Source: SAR202 cluster bacterium (GTDB taxonomy: Bacteria; Chloroflexota; Dehalococcoidia; Lucifugimonadales; UBA3495). Taken from it: a stretch of DNA of 54,266 nucleotides. The notes below the pieces were generated by a model. It was not told the origin of the DNA, made no database searches, and saw only the letters and a list, made by a program, of their open reading frames with translations. The stretch lies in the NCBI GenBank assembly GCA_016872385.1, contig VGZV01000015.1, positions 1 through 54,266 on the forward strand, given 5' to 3'. Both the position numbers and the translations under genes were made by a program. Each line of letters starts with the position of its first letter. Within the stretch, counting starts at the first letter, position 1. Of the stretch, positions 1-7,113 are shown piece by piece.

Positions 1-125
1 CGGCTGGGGCAGCACCCCAAGCTTGCCCCGGCAGCCAATCACAGGGACCCGGCAACAATGCTTCGGTAACATTCCTGGATCAGTGAATCATCTGCCCTTC
101 GGTAACATTCTTGTTTGAGTTGACA
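1..125. mobile_element. Terminal segment of an insertion sequence (outer end near base 125)
   Basis: Two copies of the 10-mer CTTCGGTAAC lie at 61-70 and 97-106, 36 bases apart. They are followed by TGTTTGAGTTGAC at about 112-124. The reverse complement of this stretch matches the IS end at the right edge of the window (54163-54223), where GTTACCGAAG also occurs twice, 35 bases apart, beside TTGACTCA. I infer that the outer end of an IS lies here with its body to the left. No transposase start follows the inner motif as it does at the right edge, so this is probably the end opposite the transposase start. No coding sequence could be assigned in bases 1-60. Confidence 0.55.
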
Positions 126-261
126 CGGGGCACCCTTTGGCACCAAAAAGTTTGTGCAACGAACTATAATATTCGCCATCTGACACTTGATGGGCATACG
201 GCGGCATGTTTGGGGCCTGTAACCCTTGCACAAGCATTACATGCGGCGATGAGGCGATGAT

Positions 262-290
262 TTGACTGGCCCCAGTGCTAGCCCTACAAT
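262..290 (+). promoter_or_regulatory. Sigma-70 type promoter for the enoyl-CoA hydratase-like gene
   Basis: TTGACT at 262-267 and TACAAT at 285-290 are separated by exactly 17 bases. The predicted transcription start near 297 leaves a leader of about 40 bases that holds the ribosome site GAGAGGAG (323-330) before the ATG at 338. The rest of 126-337 holds nothing else I can support. Confidence 0.7.
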
Positions 291-337
291 GCAGGCACTC
301 TGCCAAGTATACTGTAATCAGTGAGAGGAGCTTTCAC

Positions 338-1117
338 ATGGGCTATCAGCATGTTCTGTTGGAGAAGACTGAGGGAGTGGCCATCATTACGCTGAACCGG
401 CCGGAAGTGCTAAACGCCATGAACTTCCAGCTGACCATGGAACTGAACGACGCCATGACCGCCGCCAACATTGATGATGAAGTTGGCTGCATCATCCTCA
501 CCGGGTCCGGCCACAAGGCTTTTTCCGCGGGGGGCGACATCCACGAGCAGCGCACTGACGCCCGGGAGCGCACGGAAGAAGAGCGGGAAGCCCGGTCGGC
601 GCAGCGGGCCCAGTGGCAGTACCAGTTGTCCGCCTCGCCCAAACCTACTCTGGGCATGATGAACGGGCTGGCCTACGGCGGCGGGTCGGTGCTGGCTTCC
701 TCCCTGGACATGCGGGTGGGCTGCCAGCATTCTACCTTCCGATTCCTGGCCGCGGCCTACGGGCGCATCAACTCCACCTGGACGCTGCCCAACCAGGTAG
801 GCTGGCCCATCGCCAAGGAGTTGCTGTTCACCGGCCGCGTGGTTGAGGCCGAGGAAGCCCACCGTATTGGGCTGCTGAACCACCTGGTGCCCTGCGACCA
901 GCTGAAGGCCAAAGCAATGGAGATTGCCACTACCATTGCCAAGAACCGCAGGGAGTCCATAACCGGCATCAAAGAGCTGCTGCTACAGCACCTGGGAGAG
1001 AACTTGCACCAGCAGTTCCTCAACGAGAAGGACTTCACTACTCACAAGGTAAGGGGTTACGGGGCCGACCAGGCTTTCCCGGAGTTCATATCCCGCCGGG
1101 GAAGAAAGCTGGATTAG
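338..1117 (+). CDS. Enoyl-CoA hydratase/isomerase (crotonase) family protein
   Basis: Protein of 259 residues, the usual length for single-domain crotonases, which act on acyl-CoA thioesters in the cytoplasm. The ATG at 338 is preferred over an upstream in-frame start because GAGAGGAG precedes it by seven bases. The N-terminal LNRPEVLNAMN segment, the AFSAGGDI oxyanion-hole segment and the GLAYGGGSVLAS helix are the family signatures. In ordinary hydratases a Glu follows in a PE-type segment; here the corresponding stretch reads YGRINSTWTLPNQVG and has no Glu. The family is therefore secure, but classical hydration of enoyl-CoA is doubtful. The gene is transcribed alone from its own promoter and ends before a hairpin. 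Confidence 0.85.
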   Translation: MGYQHVLLEKTEGVAIITLNRPEVLNAMNFQLTMELNDAMTAANIDDEVGCIILTGSGHKAFSAGGDIHEQRTDARERTEEEREARSAQRAQWQYQLSASPKPTLGMMNGLAYGGGSVLASSLDMRVGCQHSTFRFLAAAYGRINSTWTLPNQVGWPIAKELLFTGRVVEAEEAHRIGLLNHLVPCDQLKAKAMEIATTIAKNRRESITGIKELLLQHLGENLHQQFLNEKDFTTHKVRGYGADQAFPEFISRRGRKLD

Positions 1118-1149
1118 CCAATAGCTCCTAGCCATCGGGTTTCAGCAAT

Positions 1150-1182
1150 CAGCCCCCACCCGTCTCACACTGGTGGGGGCTG
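1150..1182 (+). terminator. Hairpin after the enoyl-CoA hydratase-like gene
   Basis: CAGCCCCCACC (1150-1160) pairs perfectly with GGTGGGGGCTG (1172-1182) around an 11-base loop. The following bases (ACATTTGCC) are only weakly T-rich, so this is a possible terminator rather than a clear intrinsic one. Confidence 0.45.
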
Positions 1183-1269
1183 ACATTTGCCGGTTGACGG
1201 CTGATAGGTGCGCTGGAGATAGATTTAATCTTGGAACAGTTGATTGGCGTCAGAAGGCAGGGAGGACAT

Positions 1270-1755
1270 ATGCAGAAGATTACCCCATTCTTATGGCTTA
1301 ATGACCAGGCCGAGGAAGCGGCGGAGTTTTACACCTCCATATTCAGGGACTCCCGAATCCTCAACGTGACCCGCAGTGAAGCGTCCGACAAGATGTCCGG
1401 CAGACCAGCAGGCACCGCCATGACCGTGGCGTTCCAGATTGGCGGGCAAGAGTTCATAGCCCTCAACGGCGGCCCCACTTACAGTATCACCCCGGCCATC
1501 TCCTTTGTGGTGAACTGCGCCGACCAGCAAGAAGTTGATTACTACTGGGAGAAGCTTACCCAGGGTGGCGGGCAGGAAGTGCAGTGCGGCTGGCTAACGG
1601 ATAAGTACGGCCTGTCATGGCAAGTTGTTCCTGCCATGCTGTGGGATTTGCTGCACGACCCGGACCACACCAGGTGCGAGCGGGTGATGGCCGCACTATT
1701 GCCAATGAAGAAGATTGACATCGCGGGGCTGGAAAGGGCCGCCAGCAACGCCTGA
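1270..1755 (+). CDS. PhnB-like VOC superfamily protein
   Basis: Protein of 161 residues starting at the ATG at 1270, preceded by GGAGG at 1261-1265. The opening ITPFLWLNDQAEEAAEFY, the central FQIGGQEFIALNGG and the CGWLTDKYGLSWQVVP stretch are typical of the group annotated PhnB or 3-demethylubiquinone methyltransferase-like. The C-terminal part, ending in a KKIDIAGLERA helix, also fits. These are small dimeric vicinal-oxygen-chelate folds. The methyltransferase name is historical and the actual substrate is unknown. It stands between the crotonase gene and the convergent his operon. Confidence 0.85.
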   Translation: MQKITPFLWLNDQAEEAAEFYTSIFRDSRILNVTRSEASDKMSGRPAGTAMTVAFQIGGQEFIALNGGPTYSITPAISFVVNCADQQEVDYYWEKLTQGGGQEVQCGWLTDKYGLSWQVVPAMLWDLLHDPDHTRCERVMAALLPMKKIDIAGLERAASNA

Positions 1756-1814
1756 CACCAAAAAAGTCCAGGGTGTTCTAATTCGCACGGACAAGGCGGC
1801 TGGCTGCCCGGCCT

Positions 1815-2438
1815 TTAGCCGGTTACCGTGCCCTTGGTGCTGGGCACCTGGCCAGAGGCCCGAGGGTCATGTTCTACCGCATCCCGCAGGGCGCGGGCCA
1901 GGGATTTGAACAACGCTTCGGCCTTGTGGTGGGGACTGGTGCCCGCCAGGACTTTGGCGTGCAAGTTCAGCTTCCCCTCGACGGCAAAAGCCTCAAGAAA
2001 GTGGCGAATCAAATCGCCGGAGAGGGTCTCCACCATCACTCCATCCAGGCCGGTGTCCACCACGGCGTAGCCCCGGCCGCTGAGGTCCAAAGCCACCTGC
2101 ACCAGAGTCTCATCCAGCGGGACCAAGGCATGACCCATGCGCCGGATGCCTCTGGCGTCGCCCAGGGCCTGGTGGAAAGCCCGGCCCAGGGTAATGGCCA
2201 CGTCCTCCACCAGGTGGTGCCAGCCGGTGTGCACATCCCCCTGGGCGTCCAGAGTTATGTCAAACAGCCCGTGGCGGGCAAGCTGGCAGACCATATGGTC
2301 CAGGAACCCATTGCCCGTGGACACCTGGTAGCGCCCCTGGCCGTCCAGGTCAACTGTCAGGGCGATTTTGGTCTCGCCGGTCTGGCGCTGGAGGGAGGCG
2401 CGGCGCGGGCTGGGAGACTGATTGGCCGTCTGGGTCAT
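1815..2438 (-). CDS. hisB: Imidazoleglycerol-phosphate dehydratase
   Basis: Enzyme of 207 residues that dehydrates imidazole glycerol phosphate to imidazole acetol phosphate in histidine biosynthesis. The metal-binding motifs HTGWHHLVEDVAITLG and HHKAEALFKSLA are intact, as is the FLDHMVCQLARHG segment. The start at 2438 (MTQTANQ) forms an ATGA overlap with the hisC stop, which makes translational coupling likely; longer in-frame extensions would run into hisC. It is the last gene of the minus-strand his operon. It is a monofunctional dehydratase with no HisB-N phosphatase domain. Confidence 0.95.
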   Translation of the reverse strand: MTQTANQSPSPRRASLQRQTGETKIALTVDLDGQGRYQVSTGNGFLDHMVCQLARHGLFDITLDAQGDVHTGWHHLVEDVAITLGRAFHQALGDARGIRRMGHALVPLDETLVQVALDLSGRGYAVVDTGLDGVMVETLSGDLIRHFLEAFAVEGKLNLHAKVLAGTSPHHKAEALFKSLARALRDAVEHDPRASGQVPSTKGTVTG

Positions 2439-3526
2439 CCCATCAACTCCTTCAAGGCGGCCACCACAGCATCGGTCTCCGCGGGCAGGCCGACACTGGC
2501 CCGGACGTAGTCCTTGAGCCTGCCGCCCCCAAAGTAGCGCAAGAAGATTCCCTTGCGGCACAAGCCGTCAAAGATTTCCTGGCCCCGGCCCTCCGGCAGC
2601 TGGCACAAGATGAAATTGGCCTGGGAAGGCCAAGCCTTGATGCCGGGAATCTGGGCCAGCAGCCCCATCATTCGATCCCGCTCGGCCACAATGGCCCTCA
2701 CCCGGCGCAGCAGGGTGGGCCGGTCGGACAGAGAGGCGATTAGGGCCTCCTCCGCCGCCACGTTGACGCTATAAGGAGGCTTCATGGCCATCATGGTCTG
2801 GGCCAAGCCCGGGTCCATCACGCCCAGGCCAATTCGCAGGCCGGCCAGGCCAGCCCACTTGCTGAAAGTCCGCAGCACAATCAGGTTGGGATACTGCTGC
2901 CGCAGAGGCAGAACGGTCTGCCCGCAAAACTCATAATAGGTCTCGTCCACCACCACCGGCACGCCCGTGTCCAGCGCGGCCCTAATCTGGGCCTGGGATG
3001 CTACGTTCCCTGTGGGGTTATTGGGCGAAGCGAAGAATACCGCCTTGGTATTGGGGCCAATGGCGGTGACCATGGCCTCCACATCAATGTCAAAGTTCTC
3101 GTCCCGCGGCACAGCCACAGCTTTGCCGCCGCAGACTTCCGCCGAGAAGGCGTACATGCCAAAGGTTGGCGTGGGTATGACGATGTTGTCCCCCGGAGCC
3201 AGAAACATCCGCAGCACCAGGTCTATTAGTTCATCGCTGCCGTTGCCCGCCACAATGGACTCAGGCGCAACATCCAGGTATTGGGACAGGGTATTCCGCA
3301 GGCGGCGCTGCTCAGGGTCAGGGTAATGGTTGTAGTGCTGGTAGCGGGCCAGCGCCTCCACAACTTTGGGTGACGGCCCAAAGGGATTTTCGTTGCCGTT
3401 AAGCCGGATAATTTTTTCCGGCGGGATGCCGGCCTTCTCCGCCATGACCTCCATGGAGTCCACTCCCTGGTAGGTCTGGAGCCGCTGGATGTGGGGCAAC
3501 AGGAACTGTCTAACGTCGTTGTTCAT
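2435..3526 (-). CDS. hisC: Histidinol-phosphate aminotransferase
   Basis: Fold-type I PLP enzyme of 363 residues that transfers an amino group from glutamate to imidazole acetol phosphate. The LNGNENPFGPSP opening, the AGNGSDELIDL segment, the NNPTGN loop and the PLP lysine in TFSKWAGLAGLRIG are all present. The stop overlaps the hisB start by four bases. The ATG start at 3526 lies about 300 bases downstream of hisD, across a repeat-rich gap, so hisCB may have its own promoter or depend on read-through. Confidence 0.95.
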   Translation of the reverse strand: MNNDVRQFLLPHIQRLQTYQGVDSMEVMAEKAGIPPEKIIRLNGNENPFGPSPKVVEALARYQHYNHYPDPEQRRLRNTLSQYLDVAPESIVAGNGSDELIDLVLRMFLAPGDNIVIPTPTFGMYAFSAEVCGGKAVAVPRDENFDIDVEAMVTAIGPNTKAVFFASPNNPTGNVASQAQIRAALDTGVPVVVDETYYEFCGQTVLPLRQQYPNLIVLRTFSKWAGLAGLRIGLGVMDPGLAQTMMAMKPPYSVNVAAEEALIASLSDRPTLLRRVRAIVAERDRMMGLLAQIPGIKAWPSQANFILCQLPEGRGQEIFDGLCRKGIFLRYFGGGRLKDYVRASVGLPAETDAVVAALKELMG

Positions 3527-3825
3527 TGCTTAACCTTGCGTGGGGTGTGAATCTACCCCTCACCTCTTTCCTCTCCCACCAGGGGAGAGGAGGTTTCTGA
3601 CACGCCCTCTCCATCGATGGGCTTTGTTCCAGATGTCATTCTTCGTCCCGATTGCATCGGGACGAAGAATCTAAATTTCCGGAAGTTTAGACCCTTCGTC
3701 CTTCAGCCGAAGGACTCAGGGCGACAAGAATTGGATGAAAATCGTATTCTCTCAGCGAAATCGTTACTTTTGAAACAAGGCCCCCTCGATGCGAGAGGGT
3801 TGGAGTGAGGGTGACTCCCTCACAA
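3527..3825. repeat. Repeat-rich spacer between hisD and hisC
   Basis: No gene is supported in this 299-base gap. It contains at least four palindromic units. At about 3572-3592 CCTCTCCC faces GGGAGAGG. A 15-bp perfect stem lies at 3638-3652/3656-3670 with a TGC loop. Around 3698-3716 GTCCTTC faces GAAGGAC. A CCTC/GAGG-type unit lies at about 3780-3820. Related units recur in other intergenic gaps of the window. They look like dispersed REP-type elements inserted in the middle of the his operon. Confidence 0.7.
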
Positions 3826-5166
3826 CTAGGACCCCGCCGCCAAACTGTCCAGCCTGATTTGCACCGCCCCGGAGTGTCCGCTGAGGCCCTCGGCTTTGGC
3901 AATCTGCACCGCCGCGGGTCCCAAGGCCTGGAAGTCCCGGGAGCTTAGGCCCACCACCGGCATGGTGCGCAGGAAGTGGTGCACGCTGAGGGCAGAACCA
4001 AACCTGGCGGTGCCGCCGGTGGGCATAACATGGCTGGGGCCGGCAATGTAGTCGCCCATGACTTCCGGCGAGTATTCCCCTAAGAACAGACCGCCGGCGT
4101 GCTTCACCTTATCTGCCCAGGCCCAGGGATCGGCCACCATCAGGCAAAGATGCTCCGGCGCAATGCGGTTGGCTAGCGCAACGCCGTCCTCCAAGTTCTC
4201 CACCAGAACCACACGCCCTTGCCGCTCCAGGGCCTGCCGGGCCAATTCCCCCCGGCTGATGGCCGCCAGCTGCCGGTCCAACTCTCCCTCAATGCGCTCC
4301 ACCAGGGACGGCGAATTGGTTATCAGGATGGCCGTGGCCAGGGGATCGTGCTCGGCCTGGGCAATCAGGTCGGCGGCGCAGAATGACGGCTGGGCCGTAT
4401 CGTCGGCTAGCACAATAGTCTCGGTGGGGCCAAATATACCGTCTATGTCCACCTGGCCCTGCACCAGCTTCTTGGCGTAGGCCACGAAAATGTTGCCAGG
4501 GCCGCAAATTTTGTCCACTTTGGCGATGGACTGGGTGCCGTAGGCTAGGGCGCCAATGGCAGGCACGCCGCCCACCTGGTACACGGCATCCACACCGGCG
4601 ATGTGGGCTGCGGCCAGCACCGCGGGATTCAGTGCCTCCGCTCCCCGGCGGGGCGTGACCAGCACAACTTCTTTGACGCCCGCCACCCGCGCGGGGATGG
4701 CGGTCATCAGCACCGTGGAGGGATAGGCCGCCGAACCTCCGGGGGCATATAAGCCCACCCGCTCCAGGGGTCGCAGCAACTCGCCCAGGCCTTGCTGCCG
4801 GTCCAGCCACGGGGTGGGCATGGTGGACTGGTGGTAGGCGTGGACCCGCTGGGCGGCCAGTTCCAAAGCCTGGTAAAGCTCCGGCGAAACCTGGCTACGG
4901 GCCTGCGCCAGCTCGGCCTCGTCCACCCGCAGGTCAGCCAGCTCTGCGCCATCCAGCAGGCGGGCGTAGTAGCGGAGGGCAAAGTCCCCCTGCCGCCGCA
5001 CGTCCTCCAGCATTCGCACCACCGATTGGGCTGGCGAGACGCCCTCGCCAAAGGCTTCGCGGGTACGCTCCAGGACTGATTCCGGCAAGCTGGTCATGTC
5101 CAGGGGGTCCCGGCGAACCAGGACGCCCTGGGCTTCTTCAAGACCATGTAGGGTGGTGAGCTTCAT
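3826..5166 (-). CDS. hisD: Histidinol dehydrogenase
   Basis: Zinc enzyme of 446 residues that performs the two final NAD-dependent oxidations of L-histidinol to L-histidine. The CGPGNIFVAYAK segment, the QAEHDP zinc/active-site region, the IAPEHL catalytic Glu-His pair and the PSHVMPTGGTARF segment are intact. AAGGAG lies just upstream of the ATG at 5166. In this cluster hisD follows a phospholipase C-like gene rather than hisG directly, with a gap of 54 bases. Confidence 0.95.
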   Translation of the reverse strand: MKLTTLHGLEEAQGVLVRRDPLDMTSLPESVLERTREAFGEGVSPAQSVVRMLEDVRRQGDFALRYYARLLDGAELADLRVDEAELAQARSQVSPELYQALELAAQRVHAYHQSTMPTPWLDRQQGLGELLRPLERVGLYAPGGSAAYPSTVLMTAIPARVAGVKEVVLVTPRRGAEALNPAVLAAAHIAGVDAVYQVGGVPAIGALAYGTQSIAKVDKICGPGNIFVAYAKKLVQGQVDIDGIFGPTETIVLADDTAQPSFCAADLIAQAEHDPLATAILITNSPSLVERIEGELDRQLAAISRGELARQALERQGRVVLVENLEDGVALANRIAPEHLCLMVADPWAWADKVKHAGGLFLGEYSPEVMGDYIAGPSHVMPTGGTARFGSALSVHHFLRTMPVVGLSSRDFQALGPAAVQIAKAEGLSGHSGAVQIRLDSLAAGS

Positions 5167-5220
5167 GGACTCCTTTTACAGGCAGAAGGCTCAGGAGGGT
5201 GGAAAAATTGATGCATTTCC

Positions 5221-5985
5221 CTACTCCAGCCACTCCCTGGCCAGGGCGAGGGTCATATCCAGGGCCTGCTGCTGGTAGGCGGCCAGCTTTTCCTCTGGGA
5301 TTTTAGCATACACCCGCTCCAGGCTGCGGGGCATCTCTTCCAGGAACTGGTCCACCACCACTTGCACTTCAGCGTTGTCCCGGTACATGCGGTTCATGGC
5401 CCGCTTTAGCCGCTGCCAGCTAAATTCCCAGCCCAGGAACCGCTGCACCCAGGCCCGCCATTCCTGCAATACCTGGTCATCAAAAAAAGCCACAGAAACG
5501 CCGCTTTCGGCGCAGGCCAGGGCGGCAGTGGCCTGGGGGAACGCGGGCATGGCCTGGGACACCCTGCGGTCCATGTCCAGCTGCAGGGCCCGGTCCCACA
5601 AATGGGCCTCCAACTGGGTGCCAGTGGCGCGGCCTTCCTCGCCCAGGGAATGATCAAAGTGGGGACGGAATACCGTGGTAATCCACACCTCGTCGGCAGT
5701 CAGGTGGCTGACATAGCCCAGCAGGAAAGCGCGGGTGGCGCTGGAAACACGGGCCTGGTCAGCCAGATCCGGGTGGCGCTGGAACATCTCACGGGTGCCT
5801 TGGCCCACTTGCTCCACAGACAAAGGCGCAAAATGGGTGCGCTCCCTGGGCCAGTGGGTCATGGCCCGCACGTCAGGCGCGCTGGAACCCAGCCAGCAGC
5901 TACCCAGGTTATCATGCAGGAAACCCCAGTCCAGCCGCTCCGCCGTCTGGTAGGCCAGGTACAGGTGCATGGGGAGGTTAGGCAT
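5221..5985 (-). CDS. Zinc-dependent phospholipase C-like family protein
   Basis: Protein of 254 residues resembling the zinc-dependent phospholipase C/S1-P1 nuclease-like family (PF00882). N-terminal HLYLAY, then LGSSAPDVRAMTHWPRERTHF and FLLGYVSHLTADEVW carry the His/Asp pattern expected for metal binding. I chose the ATG at 5985 (MPNLPMHLY). A longer start would translate a GC-rich intergenic repeat. The first codons overlap the end of hisG by eight bases, so it belongs to the his transcription unit, but it has no known role in histidine synthesis. The substrate is unknown, and there is no signal peptide. Confidence 0.7.
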   Translation of the reverse strand: MPNLPMHLYLAYQTAERLDWGFLHDNLGSCWLGSSAPDVRAMTHWPRERTHFAPLSVEQVGQGTREMFQRHPDLADQARVSSATRAFLLGYVSHLTADEVWITTVFRPHFDHSLGEEGRATGTQLEAHLWDRALQLDMDRRVSQAMPAFPQATAALACAESGVSVAFFDDQVLQEWRAWVQRFLGWEFSWQRLKRAMNRMYRDNAEVQVVVDQFLEEMPRSLERVYAKIPEEKLAAYQQQALDMTLALAREWLE

Positions 5986-7102
5986 GACGCCGCCCAAAAT
6001 CCCCCCCGCCTCCCTTTCGCAAAGGGGGGCCAGGGGGGATTTCATTGCCAGACGAATCTCTCACCAATGTACCAGCCAGCTTTCGATACGCCTCCGACTC
6101 GCCGCCAAAAAGGTAGCTGACCTGGGTGGCCGAAATGTCCACCGCGCCACAGTCGCGGAGGTGGGATACTACGTCCAGCAGCCGGTCCTTTTTCACCACC
6201 AGGCTCACGCCGTACCAGTCCTCTTCAGCAACGTTATAAACACGGGCGATGGTCGGCCCCCGCAGCCCGGCCAGCTCCGGGCGGGCCAGGATGGTGGCGC
6301 TGACCTCCTGGGGCGAGCGGCCCCGCACGTTGGCGCTAAGACGGTAGTAAGGCTCGGCGCGCATCCTGGCTTCCACCATTTCCAGGAACTGGCGGGCCAG
6401 CTCTAGGGTCTGGCGGGACTGGCCCAACTGCAGGGGATTGCCGATGACGCAGGCCTGGGACGACAGGATGGTGCCGCCCTCCAGGGTCTTGAGGCGGTTT
6501 TCCCTCAATGTGGCGCCGCTGGCTGTCAGGTCGGCGATGAGGTCGGCATAGCCGGCGGCGGGGGCCGCCTCCAATGCGCCACTGACGGCTACCAGGGTGA
6601 AGTAGTTGATGCCCCGGCGGAACAAGTAGCGGCGCAGGAGCTTGGGGTATTTGGTGGCAATCCTCAGCTGCTGGCCCCGGCCGTGAAACTCCAGGGCCAG
6701 GTCCGCCAGGTCATCCACGGAAGCTACATCCAGCCAGGCCTCTGGCACCGCCAGCACAAAGTCGCACCGGCCATAGCCCAGGTCTTCCATCAAAGTTACG
6801 GCGCGGGTCTCGTCAGTACAGTACTCAATGGCCCGGTCCAGGCCCGTGATGCCCAGGTCAACGCTGCCTTCTTCCACCTTCTGGGTGATGTCGGCAGTGC
6901 GCTGGAATAGCACGGACACGCCAGGCACGGCTGGAATGGCGCCGGTGTAACGGCGGGCGTTGGGGCGGCGCACCGTCAGACCGCAGTCCCGCAAAAAGGT
7001 CAGGGTGGACTCGTGCAACTCGCCGTCGCTAGGCAGGGCTAGCCGCAGGCCCCCGGATGCGGCCCGCTCGCGAACATCTTTTTCAGGCTGACGTGATAGC
7101 AT
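5978..7102 (-). CDS. hisG: ATP phosphoribosyltransferase, long form with repeat-encoded tail
   Basis: Protein of 374 residues catalysing the first step of histidine synthesis, condensation of ATP with PRPP. The N-terminal catalytic halves are recognisable (LRLALPSDGEL; VDLGITGLD; and an Asp/Gly-rich PRPP loop, AGYADLIADLTASG). Residues about 275-335 (EDWYGVSLVVKKDRLLDVV and following) match the C-terminal regulatory domain of long-form HisG. The last 20 or so residues (EIPPGPPLRKGGGGDFGR) are encoded by a G/C-run repeat found between genes elsewhere, so the original stop was probably upstream. It starts 11 bases after hisZ. Long HisG normally works without HisZ, which makes the pairing notable. 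Confidence 0.9.
   Translation of the reverse strand: MLSRQPEKDVRERAASGGLRLALPSDGELHESTLTFLRDCGLTVRRPNARRYTGAIPAVPGVSVLFQRTADITQKVEEGSVDLGITGLDRAIEYCTDETRAVTLMEDLGYGRCDFVLAVPEAWLDVASVDDLADLALEFHGRGQQLRIATKYPKLLRRYLFRRGINYFTLVAVSGALEAAPAAGYADLIADLTASGATLRENRLKTLEGGTILSSQACVIGNPLQLGQSRQTLELARQFLEMVEARMRAEPYYRLSANVRGRSPQEVSATILARPELAGLRGPTIARVYNVAEEDWYGVSLVVKKDRLLDVVSHLRDCGAVDISATQVSYLFGGESEAYRKLAGTLVRDSSGNEIPPGPPLRKGGGGDFGRRHA
5996..6046. repeat. GC-run repeat forming the 3' end of hisG
   Basis: The bases CCCCCCCGCCTCCC and GGGGGGCCAGGGGGG with adjoining sequence form an imperfect palindrome of the type seen in many bacterial spacers. Here it lies in the hisG reading frame and supplies its C-terminal tail; the downstream gene starts just after it. 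Confidence 0.55.
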
Positions 7103-7113
7103 GGCAGCGCCGC

